DNA of 11,485 bases, from the NCBI GenBank assembly GCA_052035915.1, contig JBPOHE010000053.1:1-11485 (forward strand), given 5' to 3'. Each line of letters begins with the position of its first letter. The stretch's first letter is position 1. The notes under the pieces are model-generated. The model did no database searches. It was not told where the DNA came from and was given only the letters and a program-made list of their open reading frames with translations. The stretch comes from JBPOHE01 sp052035915 (GTDB taxonomy: Bacteria; Pseudomonadota; Gammaproteobacteria; Chromatiales; Chromatiaceae). This document shows, in pieces, positions 1 through 6,422 of the stretch. Position numbers and translations under genes: made by a program.

Positions 1-3
1 CTT

Positions 4-164
4 CTCTGGCCTCCCGGATGAGAGACGCCATCCAATAAGAGCGGGCGGACGCCCGCACTCCGTACTCCTCCTCTGGGCTCCCGGATGAGAGATGCCATCC
101 AATAAGAGCGGGCAGACGCCCGCACTCCGTACCCCTCCTCTGGCCTCCCGGATGAGAGACGCCA
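4..164. repeat. 67-bp tandem repeat, 2.4 units
   Basis: Unit 1 is 4-70, unit 2 is 71-137, and a partial third unit covers 138-164 before similarity stops. Units 1 and 2 differ at 4 of 67 positions, and the partial unit matches unit 1 over its 27 bases. Each full unit carries a GC-rich inverted repeat, GCGGGC...GCCCGC, that could form a short hairpin. The array may begin further left, outside the window. It ends about 27 bp before the first possible start codon of the diguanylate cyclase gene. No coding function is apparent, and its role is unknown. Confidence 0.85.
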
Positions 165-190
165 CCCTTTGCCGACCCAGGTCACACTGA

Positions 191-1504
191 ATGGGGCTAT
201 CTCGGGCACCCCTGGGGTGTTTCCGTTATGCTATGCCCAGGCCGGAGACCTGGATCAACCATAGCGGAATGCTTCATAGAACTTGGTTATCGATCACTTT
301 GCCGATAGGCGTGCTCGCCTGTGCGGGTGGCCTGTTGTGGTGGCCTTCCCCCTGGTCATCCAGCTATCTGGCGGCCCTCAATCTGGTTCTCTATCTCACC
401 TTCGGCGTCGGTCTGCTGTTGAGCTGGAGTTTCGACCGCAGCCGGGTCTTTTTCCTCCTGCTGATCTTGTTGCTGACCGCCATCGGACTGGCCTGGCTCG
501 GCGCCTTTCAGCCGCGGACGGGACCCCAGGCCAGGATTTTCTATGCCGGCCTCTGTCTGTTCGCCCCCTTCGCGATCTTCGGTCTCGGCATCACCAACGA
601 GCGGGGGATCCTGACCAGACATGGCCTGCTTCGCTGGCTGCTCATCGCCGTGCTGGTCGGTTTGACGCTCGCCTTGACGGCGACCGAGAACCGAGCGGCG
701 GTGCGCTATTTCGAGTTCGTGTATGTCTCCTTCACCCAAACGCCGCTTACCCCTCTCCCGCAACGGGCGGTGTTGATGTTCCTCCTGGCCGGGGCCGGGC
801 TGATCGGTCGCTCCCTGCTCAAGGGTTCGCTGCAAGAGGTGCCCATGCTGGCGGCCCTGCTGGGCCTGGGACTGGCGCTGCATACCTATCCCGACACCAA
901 ATCGGTGGCGGTGATGCTGACGGCCTCGGCCCTGGCCTTGATCCTCGGCGTGTTGCAGGAGTCCTACCACATGGCCTTTCTCGACGAGTTGACCGGATTG
1001 CCCGGACGTCGCGCCCTACGCGCTCAGACCCTGAAGCTCGGGGAACGCTACGCCATCGCCATGCTGGACGTGGATCATTTCAAGAAATTCAACGACACCT
1101 ATGGTCATGATGCGGGGGACCAGGTGCTGCGCCTGGTGGCGGCGCAAATGGCCCGGGCGACGGGTGGGGGAAAGGCTTTTCGTTATGGTGGGGAGGAATT
1201 TACCCTGGTATTCCCGGGGCGACGGGCGGAAGAGTCCCTGCCCTTCCTAGAGGCGTTGCGCCAAAGCATCGCCCAAACCCCTTTCGTGCTACGCGACAAG
1301 GACCGCCCGAAGCAGAAGCCCCCAGCGGACAGCCCAAGGACCAACCGTTCCCAGAACACGGCGAAACAATCGGTGTCGGTCACCGTCAGTATCGGTGTCG
1401 CCGAGCCTGCGGACGATCTCGCCACCCCGGATACCGTGATCAAGGCCGCCGATGCCGCCCTGTATCGGGCCAAGAACAACGGCCGCAATCAAGTCAGCCT
1501 CTGA
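191..1504 (+). CDS. Membrane-anchored GGDEF diguanylate cyclase
   Basis: Probably makes the second messenger cyclic di-GMP from two GTP at the inner membrane. Residues about 28-258 are hydrophobic and look like roughly eight membrane segments (an integral-membrane sensor module of unknown ligand). The GGDEF domain follows: DELTGLPGRR begins at 265, the metal/substrate segment DHFKKFND at 295, and the signature is GGEEF at 333-337, expected to be active. The RxxD product-inhibition site expected at 324-327 is TGGG instead, so classic I-site feedback is probably absent. A basic, proline-rich insert (about 370-395) precedes the late SVTVSIGVAE strand; I recall similar inserts in related proteobacterial cyclases. 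The start is uncertain: in-frame ATGs occur at 191, 233 and 269, none with a strong ribosome binding site, and the ATG at 269 would place the first membrane helix right at the N-terminus. No partner gene is co-directional within the window. Confidence 0.9.
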   Translation: MGLSRAPLGCFRYAMPRPETWINHSGMLHRTWLSITLPIGVLACAGGLLWWPSPWSSSYLAALNLVLYLTFGVGLLLSWSFDRSRVFFLLLILLLTAIGLAWLGAFQPRTGPQARIFYAGLCLFAPFAIFGLGITNERGILTRHGLLRWLLIAVLVGLTLALTATENRAAVRYFEFVYVSFTQTPLTPLPQRAVLMFLLAGAGLIGRSLLKGSLQEVPMLAALLGLGLALHTYPDTKSVAVMLTASALALILGVLQESYHMAFLDELTGLPGRRALRAQTLKLGERYAIAMLDVDHFKKFNDTYGHDAGDQVLRLVAAQMARATGGGKAFRYGGEEFTLVFPGRRAEESLPFLEALRQSIAQTPFVLRDKDRPKQKPPADSPRTNRSQNTAKQSVSVTVSIGVAEPADDLATPDTVIKAADAALYRAKNNGRNQVSL

Positions 1505-1551
1505 CAACCTGATATCTGATTAGCCGGTTATTTCAGCGAGAAGAGATGGTG

Positions 1552-1582
1552 CGTCATTCCCGCCATCCATGCCGGGGTGACG
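1552..1582. repeat. Degenerate inverted repeat (CGTCATTCC type)
   Basis: CGTCATTCC at the left pairs with GGGGTGACG at the right through seven Watson-Crick and two G-T pairs, leaving a loop of about 13 nt. It resembles the dispersed ATTCCCGC palindromic repeats common in proteobacterial intergenic DNA. It lies in the convergent gap after the diguanylate cyclase and could aid termination, but no T-run follows. Confidence 0.5.
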
Positions 1583-1654
1583 GCTTCCTATCCATGTGAT
1601 TCATCTTGACTGACTACGAGTAGATCATTCCGCCAAACCGGTTACCTTTCGCGG

Positions 1655-1680
1655 TGAGCTTGTCGCCTTCGACAAGCTCA
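1655..1680. repeat. Perfect 11-bp stem inverted repeat (TGAGCTTGTCG)
   Basis: TGAGCTTGTCG (1655-1665) and CGACAAGCTCA (1670-1680) are perfect inverted repeats with a 4-nt CCTT loop. I recall this palindrome, with its GAACG flank, as a dispersed intergenic repeat in many bacterial genomes. It sits between two convergent genes and could act as a bidirectional transcription-ending hairpin, but it lacks the U-tract of a canonical terminator. Confidence 0.7.
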
Positions 1681-1742
1681 GGCCGAACGAAATAATTGGT
1701 AATCGTTTTGATGCATCGACCTACTCGCAGGAACAGGATTCG

Positions 1743-2027
1743 CTAGTAACCCGTTTTTTCCTTCCACATCGCGAGGATCTCGCGAGCCAATTCCTTTTTC
1801 CCGGCCTTGATCAATCGGTCCTGCAAACTGAAAACGACTCCGCGCAGCTCGACCAGAGTGCCGGCCCGTTCCACTTCCTTCAGCCAGGCCCGGGCCTGGA
1901 GCCCGAGTCCGTCCATGAGTATGACGCTGATCTCGTAGCGGATCTCGGAGAGGCTCTCGATCCGATCCTTGAAATGCTGGTCGCCTGTTTGTTTCGACGG
2001 CGAGTCGCGATTGTCACCATGGGCCAT
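1743..2027 (-). CDS. Small protein of unknown function coupled to chemoreceptor-like gene
   Basis: A 94-residue soluble protein with no membrane segment or motif I recognise. The N-terminal 15 residues are polar and look disordered; the rest is predominantly helical and charged. It starts 3 bp after the stop of the upstream chemoreceptor-like gene. An AAAGGG ribosome binding site overlaps that stop codon, so the two are very likely co-transcribed and translationally coupled. This suggests that the small protein works with the membrane protein, perhaps as a cytoplasmic partner; that is inference. Its coding status rests on the tight junction, the ribosome binding site and a plausible amphipathic composition. 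Confidence 0.7.
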   Translation of the reverse strand: MAHGDNRDSPSKQTGDQHFKDRIESLSEIRYEISVILMDGLGLQARAWLKEVERAGTLVELRGVVFSLQDRLIKAGKKELAREILAMWKEKTGY

Positions 2028-2030
2028 GGA

Positions 2031-2993
2031 TCACCCTTTGACCTTGAACCGGTCGGCGGCTTTGTTCAGGGAGACGATGGATTTCCTGGCTTCGCGCAGG
2101 GCATCCTGGATGGCCGTTGGACTGGCACCCTTATCGGCGAGACTGGCCGCGGCCGAGAACTCGGTTACACCCTGCTGGATGGAGACCACCATGGCCCGTA
2201 CCCGCATCTGCATCAAGGTCGCCTGGGCCGCCATGCTGGTTTCGTCGCCCTCCTTCAAGGCGATCTCCTGGTTCAGTTGGCCTTGGGCCAGTCCGGTAAA
2301 GATCTTGACCAGTTCGGCGGGCTCCGCCCCGACCAGTTTCAGGATGTTGAAACCGATCTTCCAACAGACCCCGATAGTAAAGGTGATGGACAGGATCGCC
2401 ATGATGGCGAACAACAGGATGCGCGTCTCGGCAAAGCTCACCGCCTCGTTCCGGGCCGTGGTCAAGCGCGCCGTGGCCTCCTCTTCGATCTTGTCGGCCA
2501 GGACATCCATAGCTTTGGAGGACGCCCGGTCGATGCCACGCAGCATATTATCGACCTTCTTTCCGGTTTCCCGATCCGCCGGGTCAAAGGCGACCAGGGC
2601 TTGACGGTATTTATCGCCGAGGATCTTATGCTCGGCGACCAAGGCATAGACATCGGCCGAGTCCCGTTTGAGGGTGGCGAAAACCGCCCCGAGTTTCGCC
2701 AGCGCCGCTTGAACATTCCGCTCCTGCTCGACAAAGCCGTCCAAATACTTCTTATAGCTTTCCCGGTCATTGCCACGGATGAGAATATTTTTCCACTCCT
2801 GAATCTGGCGCTGGAAACCGACTTGGGCGCTCCGCGAAACATTGAGCGCATCGGCATAGCGCTCGGCTTCCATCGTGGATGTTTGCAATTGTTCACCCAA
2901 CTGAGAAAGGTTGCGGGCGCCGACGATCGCAAACGCCACCACGATCAATCCAACCCCCAGCACCAACATCAGGATCATATTCTTCAACTTCAT
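2031..2993 (-). CDS. Chemoreceptor-like membrane protein lacking the signalling domain
   Basis: A 320-residue protein with the front half of a methyl-accepting chemotaxis protein. TM1 is at residues 5-25. A helical periplasmic domain of about 165 residues follows, with the QEWKNILIRG segment seen in 4-helix-bundle sensor domains. TM2 is at about 192-213, then a HAMP-like region (about 214-270) containing LVGAEPAELVKIFTGLAQGQL-like sequence. After VTEFSAAAS, where a normal receptor runs into its long methylation and CheA-binding hairpin, this protein has only about 35 more residues and stops. Typical receptors exceed 500 residues. The frame is clean, so this looks like a stable short form rather than a recent frameshift, though an old truncation is possible. 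I chose the ATG at 2993 over one at 3014 because AGGGGG lies 9 nt upstream of it and the other lacks a ribosome binding site. It is coupled to the small downstream gene. Confidence 0.85.
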   Translation of the reverse strand: MKLKNMILMLVLGVGLIVVAFAIVGARNLSQLGEQLQTSTMEAERYADALNVSRSAQVGFQRQIQEWKNILIRGNDRESYKKYLDGFVEQERNVQAALAKLGAVFATLKRDSADVYALVAEHKILGDKYRQALVAFDPADRETGKKVDNMLRGIDRASSKAMDVLADKIEEEATARLTTARNEAVSFAETRILLFAIMAILSITFTIGVCWKIGFNILKLVGAEPAELVKIFTGLAQGQLNQEIALKEGDETSMAAQATLMQMRVRAMVVSIQQGVTEFSAAASLADKGASPTAIQDALREARKSIVSLNKAADRFKVKG

Positions 2994-3217
2994 ACTACTT
3001 TGCCCCCTCAGCATGTATTGTGAAGCGATCGGCCTAGGATACTCGCGGTGAAACGCTCTACCAGAGCCCGCCGTTTTTCTGTTTTCTGCTTCTCTGTCAA
3101 AGGATTAGCAATTCAACCCCAGCACTTTTACAGTATCCATCCGGGCTATCCCGAAGGCAAGGGTCGCACTCATCCGGAAGCCTTTATTATTTTTCTGCTA
3201 CGCGATTAACAGTCTTT

Positions 3218-3232
3218 TATCTTGACAAGATA
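3218..3232. promoter_or_regulatory. Perfect 15-bp palindrome TATCTTGACAAGATA
   Basis: Seven-base arms flank a single central A. AGTC to the left and GACT to the right extend the symmetry if three T residues are looped out. It lies in an AT-rich patch about 225 bp upstream of the chemoreceptor-like gene, so it could be an operator for that minus-strand unit. An unrelated hairpin is equally possible; no bound regulator can be named. Confidence 0.35.
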
Positions 3233-3251
3233 GACTTTTACCTTATCGACC

Positions 3252-3304
3252 GGGGACGCGGAAGCCGCTCCAGCCGCGTTCCCAGGCTGGAGCCTTGCAA
3301 CGAG
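3252..3304. repeat. Intergenic palindromic repeat (CGTTCCCAGGCTGGAGCC type)
   Basis: Overlapping inverted repeats. GGGGACGCGG (3252-3261) pairs with CCGCGTTCCC (3274-3283) with one G-T pair. CTCCAGCC (3268-3275) pairs perfectly with GGCTGGAG (3285-3292). The segment from 3277 to 3304 looks like a decayed copy of the dispersed CGTTCCCAGGCTGGAGCCTGGGAACGAG-style repeat that I recall from many bacterial genomes. The two stems share bases 3274-3275, so they are mutually exclusive. No gene follows on the plus strand, so a repeat remnant is likelier than a riboregulator. Confidence 0.55.
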
Positions 3305-3466
3305 TAAAAGAGGGGTTTTCTATTATCTGTTTCCGCCGCTTGGAGCTGATCGGAGCCTATGCGTTCAGCTCCCCTCGCCCAGCCCCGAATGCGCCGCTGG
3401 GAGAAGGTTCCAAGAGAAGACCATCCTCAGTCAGCCTTCCGGGCATCGACGGAAAACGGTCATTTT

Positions 3467-3527
3467 TCGTTCTTATCTCGAGAACAATGTCCATACAGCG
3501 GCAGTATTGTTCTCGAAAAGAGAACAA
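3467..3527 (-). repeat. Palindrome-doublet repeat, copy 1
   Basis: On the minus strand this is a 21-bp palindrome TTGTTCT-N7-AGAACAA (3507-3527), a 19-bp spacer, and a second, slightly decayed palindrome (3467-3487). The two halves are also inverted repeats of each other around a 17-nt loop. Copy 2 at 11192-11252 has exactly the same dimensions, and similarity continues past the second palindrome to 3438, giving an element of about 90 bp. It lies about 142 bp downstream of the acetyltransferase stop codon and in the same orientation as that gene. It could be a non-autonomous mobile or REP/BIME-like element; regulator binding sites are the alternative. Confidence 0.75.
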
Positions 3528-3582
3528 TAAATCGGCTCCACCCACCCAGGCCCGGGGGTCGCCGAGCGATCCGGGCCGCGTC

Positions 3583-3607
3583 AGGCTGGTATCGAGGCGC
3601 GAAGCGC
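3583..3607. repeat. Partial copy of the AGGCTGG intergenic repeat
   Basis: The 25 bases starting AGGCTGGTATCGAGG match 11397-11421 at 23 of 25 positions. Here only one arm of that inverted repeat is present; the returning GCCAGCCTAC arm is missing. It is probably a truncated or diverged copy of the element at the right end of the window. Confidence 0.55.
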
Positions 3608-3669
3608 CGCCGGGACCAAGAGGATGGGGCCTCCTGGCGTACCCCTGGCCCATCCCTTGCGAGTCCGGA

Positions 3670-6354
3670 TCAGAGCCTCCGCTCCACCTGGCGAATACCA
3701 GGATCATCCGGCACGGGTCGGATGGTGAATCCGAGTTCCCGGACCAGTGAGAGCATGCGGTGGTTGTCGGTGAGCACCTCGCCTTCCATGAGGTGCAGGC
3801 CGCGGGAGCGGGCCACCTCGAACAACTGCTCCATCAGGCGCGAGCCGATGCCGTGTTTGTGCCATTTGTCGTTCACCACCAGGGCGAATTCGCAGGAACG
3901 TCCGTCGGGGTTGATGGTGTACCTGGCCACGCCCACCTCCTCGCGCTTGTTCTTGCTGGTGTTGGCGATGGCAACCAGGGACATCTCGCGGTCGTAGTCG
4001 AGCTGGGTGAAGCGCACCAGCATGTCCGGGGTCAGCTCCTTGATCGACTGCATGAAACGGAAGTATTTGGACTCGGGCGAGAGATTGCGCACGAATTCCC
4101 GCTCCATCTCGGCGTCTTCCGGGCGGGCCGGGCGGATGGTGACATTGGTGCCGTCGGAGAGTTGAAAACTCGATTCCAGGTAATGGGGATAGGGATGGAT
4201 CGCCATGTGGGCGTAAGGGATGGCCGTGGGCGCCGGACGCTCGACGACGATCCTGGCATCGACCACGATGGCCTCTTTGTCGTCTGCCAGCAGAGGATTG
4301 ATGTCCAGCTCGGCGATATGGGGGAGCTCACACACCAGTTCGGACACCCGCAGTAACACCATCTCCAGCTCTTCCCGGTTCACGGCGGCCATGCGGCGGA
4401 AGGGCTCCAACAGTCTGGCCACCCGGGTGCGATCGATCAGACTGCGGGCGAGCAGGCCATTCAGGGGCGGCAGGGCAAAGGCGCGATCCTTGAGCACCTC
4501 GACCGCGGTACCACCGGAGCCGAAGCTGATAACGGGGCCGAACACCGGGTCCCGCGCCACCCCGACCATGAGTTCCCGCATGTTGGCCGAGACCGCCATG
4601 GGTTGCACGGTGACGCCGCGGATGCGGGCCTCGGGCAGGGCCGTCTGTACCCGATCCAACAAAAGTTTATAGGCCGAACGCACCTCCTGGGCGCTGGTGA
4701 CATTGAGGGTGACGCCGCCGGCATCGGATTTGTGGGTGATATCGGGGGAACTGATCTTGAGCGCCACCGGGAAGCCCATGGACTGGGCGGCCACCAGGGC
4801 CTCGGAGGCGCTATGGACCTCGTAGGTCTGGACAATTTTGATATGAAAGGCACTCAGGACCGCCTTGGACTCGAGTTCGGTCAGCACCGTCCGCCCCTCG
4901 GCCAGGACGCTCTCGATGATGAGTCGGGCGCCTTCGATGTCCGGCGGCCGGGCATCGGTCAGGGGACCCGGGGTCTGCAACAGAAGTTGCTGGTTCTGGT
5001 AGTAGTGACAAAGATAGCTGAAGGCCTCGACCGCACGTTCCGGCGTGGAAAAGGAGGGAATGCGGTGCTTGGCGAAGATCTGGCGGGCGTCGTTGACCGA
5101 GGTCTGGCCCATCCAGCAGGCCAGCACGGGTTTCTCGGGATGGTTTTTCACCACCTCCAGCAGTTGTTTGGCGGTCTCCGTCGGCTTGGTCGCAGGCTGC
5201 GGCGCCAACAGGACCAAGACCCCGTCGGTGTTGCTTTCCTTCAGGCAGAGCTTGGTGACCTCGGCGAAGCGCTCGGGCGTGGCATCGCCCAGGATGTCGA
5301 TCGGGTTGCCGTGGGACCAATAGGGCGGGAGATAGGGATCGAGTTTTTCCAGCACCTTCTCGGAGAGTTCGGCGGCGGTGACGCCCAGTTCGGTGGCGCG
5401 ATCGGCGGCCAAGGCGCCGGGACCACCGCCGTTGGTGACGATACAGAGGCGGTTCCCACTGACCCGGGCGCCGCTGCCCAGGAGTTCGGCGGCGGCGAAG
5501 AGTTGTCCCACGGTCAGAGCCCGCACCACCCCCGCCCGTTCCAGGGCGACGCCGAACACCTCGTCCGAACCGATCATGGCGCCGGTGTGGGTCATGGCGG
5601 CCCGGGAACCTTCGGCATTCCGGCCCACCTTGAGCACGATCACCGGTTTCATGCGCGAGGCGGCCCGCAGGCCGCTGATGAAACGCCTGGCTTTGCGCAC
5701 GCATTCCACATAGATGAGGATGGCCTGGGTCTGGGGATCCAGGGCGAGGAAGTCGAAAAAGTCGCCGAAATCCACGTCCACCCCGTTACCCAGGGAGATC
5801 ACGGCGGAGAAGCCAACCTCGTGGGGCGCGGCCCAGTCGAGGATGGAGGTGCAGAGGGCGGCGGACTGGGACACCAGCGCCAGCTTGCCCGGGCGGATCT
5901 CGCTATCGAGAAAGGTGGCGTCGATCCCCGAGCCGGGACGGATGAAACCCAGACAGTTGGGCCCCACCAGACGGATCCCATAATGAGCCGCGGTATCCTT
6001 GAGTTCCCGTTCCAGACGGCGGCCCTCGGGGCCGGTCTCGCAGAAACCGGCGGACAATACCAGGGCGACCTTGACCCCGCGTTCGCCGCATTGGCGGATG
6101 ATGTCGTTGACATAGACGGCGGGAGCCACCACCAGGGCCAAATCCACCGACTGGCCGAGTTGATCCAGGCGGGCGACGCAGGGGTGTCCCTGGACCTCCT
6201 TGTGTTTGGGGTTGATGGGAAAGAGTTTGCCCTTGAAGCCCGCGCGGAGCAGGTTACGAAACACCTTGGTGCCCAGGGAATCGGGGCGTTCGCTGGCGCC
6301 GAACAGGGCGATGGATTTGGCGTTGAACAGGTAGTCGAGAAAATGGGGACCCAT
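3670..6354 (-). CDS. Pat/PatZ-type protein lysine acetyltransferase (acyl-CoA synthetase-like plus GNAT)
   Basis: An 894-residue protein with the fused layout of Salmonella Pat and E. coli PatZ (YfiQ). It has a CoA-binding Rossmann domain (about 5-130, with SIALFGASERPDSLG), succinyl-CoA-ligase-like domains (about 150-460), an ATP-grasp domain (about 480-710, with FPVALKISSPDITHKSDAGG), and a C-terminal GNAT acetyltransferase domain (about 728-894). The GNAT acetyl-CoA loop is KHGIGSRL at 833-840, and Glu822 in CEFALVV is a candidate catalytic base. Members of this family acetylate acetyl-CoA synthetase and other enzymes on lysine in the cytoplasm, switching them off. His256 in THTGAMIGSDE lies where ADP-forming acyl-CoA synthetases carry their phosphorylated histidine. 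The ATG at 6354 begins with the expected family N-terminus, but its ribosome binding site is weak. The gene is divergent from a deacetylase-family gene, which suggests an acetylation/deacetylation pair. The AcuA-type small acetyltransferase is excluded by size. Confidence 0.92.
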   Translation of the reverse strand: MGPHFLDYLFNAKSIALFGASERPDSLGTKVFRNLLRAGFKGKLFPINPKHKEVQGHPCVARLDQLGQSVDLALVVAPAVYVNDIIRQCGERGVKVALVLSAGFCETGPEGRRLERELKDTAAHYGIRLVGPNCLGFIRPGSGIDATFLDSEIRPGKLALVSQSAALCTSILDWAAPHEVGFSAVISLGNGVDVDFGDFFDFLALDPQTQAILIYVECVRKARRFISGLRAASRMKPVIVLKVGRNAEGSRAAMTHTGAMIGSDEVFGVALERAGVVRALTVGQLFAAAELLGSGARVSGNRLCIVTNGGGPGALAADRATELGVTAAELSEKVLEKLDPYLPPYWSHGNPIDILGDATPERFAEVTKLCLKESNTDGVLVLLAPQPATKPTETAKQLLEVVKNHPEKPVLACWMGQTSVNDARQIFAKHRIPSFSTPERAVEAFSYLCHYYQNQQLLLQTPGPLTDARPPDIEGARLIIESVLAEGRTVLTELESKAVLSAFHIKIVQTYEVHSASEALVAAQSMGFPVALKISSPDITHKSDAGGVTLNVTSAQEVRSAYKLLLDRVQTALPEARIRGVTVQPMAVSANMRELMVGVARDPVFGPVISFGSGGTAVEVLKDRAFALPPLNGLLARSLIDRTRVARLLEPFRRMAAVNREELEMVLLRVSELVCELPHIAELDINPLLADDKEAIVVDARIVVERPAPTAIPYAHMAIHPYPHYLESSFQLSDGTNVTIRPARPEDAEMEREFVRNLSPESKYFRFMQSIKELTPDMLVRFTQLDYDREMSLVAIANTSKNKREEVGVARYTINPDGRSCEFALVVNDKWHKHGIGSRLMEQLFEVARSRGLHLMEGEVLTDNHRMLSLVRELGFTIRPVPDDPGIRQVERRL

Positions 6355-6422
6355 GGTGAGCGCGTCCGGGGAAAAGAGTAGTATGGATTGGTGATTCTAA
6401 GTATCCATCGAGTAGTACGACC
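6355..6422. promoter_or_regulatory. Shared divergent promoter region of acetyltransferase and deacetylase genes
   Basis: Only 68 bp separate the two start codons, so the promoters of both genes must overlap here or lie inside the opposite gene. The stretch is AT-richer than its surroundings. It holds an inverted repeat ATGGAT (6383-6388)/ATCCAT (6403-6408) and a direct repeat GAGTAGTA (6376-6383 and 6410-6417). I cannot assign -35 and -10 boxes with confidence. The repeats could be operator half-sites for coordinated control. Confidence 0.4.

Noticed and set aside
4..164. Tandem repeat considered as a CRISPR array
   Set aside because: The units are contiguous 67-bp near-copies with no unique spacers and no cas gene nearby.
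1974..3023. Plus-strand open frame of 349 codons opposite the chemoreceptor-like gene
   Set aside because: The translation is low-complexity (Gly, Asp, Gln, His) and matches the codon shadow of the minus-strand gene, which has membrane and HAMP-like features and a good ribosome binding site.
3623..3654. GATGGG...CCCATC hairpin just downstream of the acetyltransferase stop codon, considered as a terminator
   Set aside because: The stem is short and interrupted, the loop is large and there is no T-run on the minus strand; not distinguishable from chance in GC-rich DNA.
3646..3660. Sigma-54-like TGGC-N7-TTGC match on the plus strand
   Set aside because: It points into the antisense strand of the acetyltransferase gene with no plus-strand gene downstream, so it is likely a chance match.
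3357..3707. Short minus-strand open frame in the intergenic region (116 codons)
   Set aside because: It runs through the palindrome-doublet repeat and into the acetyltransferase 3' end; the translated similarity to another frame at 11105-11398 comes from the DNA repeat, not from protein conservation.
4603..6381. Plus-strand open frame of 592 codons opposite the acetyltransferase gene
   Set aside because: It is Gly/His/Gln-rich without recognisable domains, and it is fully antisense to a gene with clear family motifs; long shadow frames are expected in GC-rich DNA.
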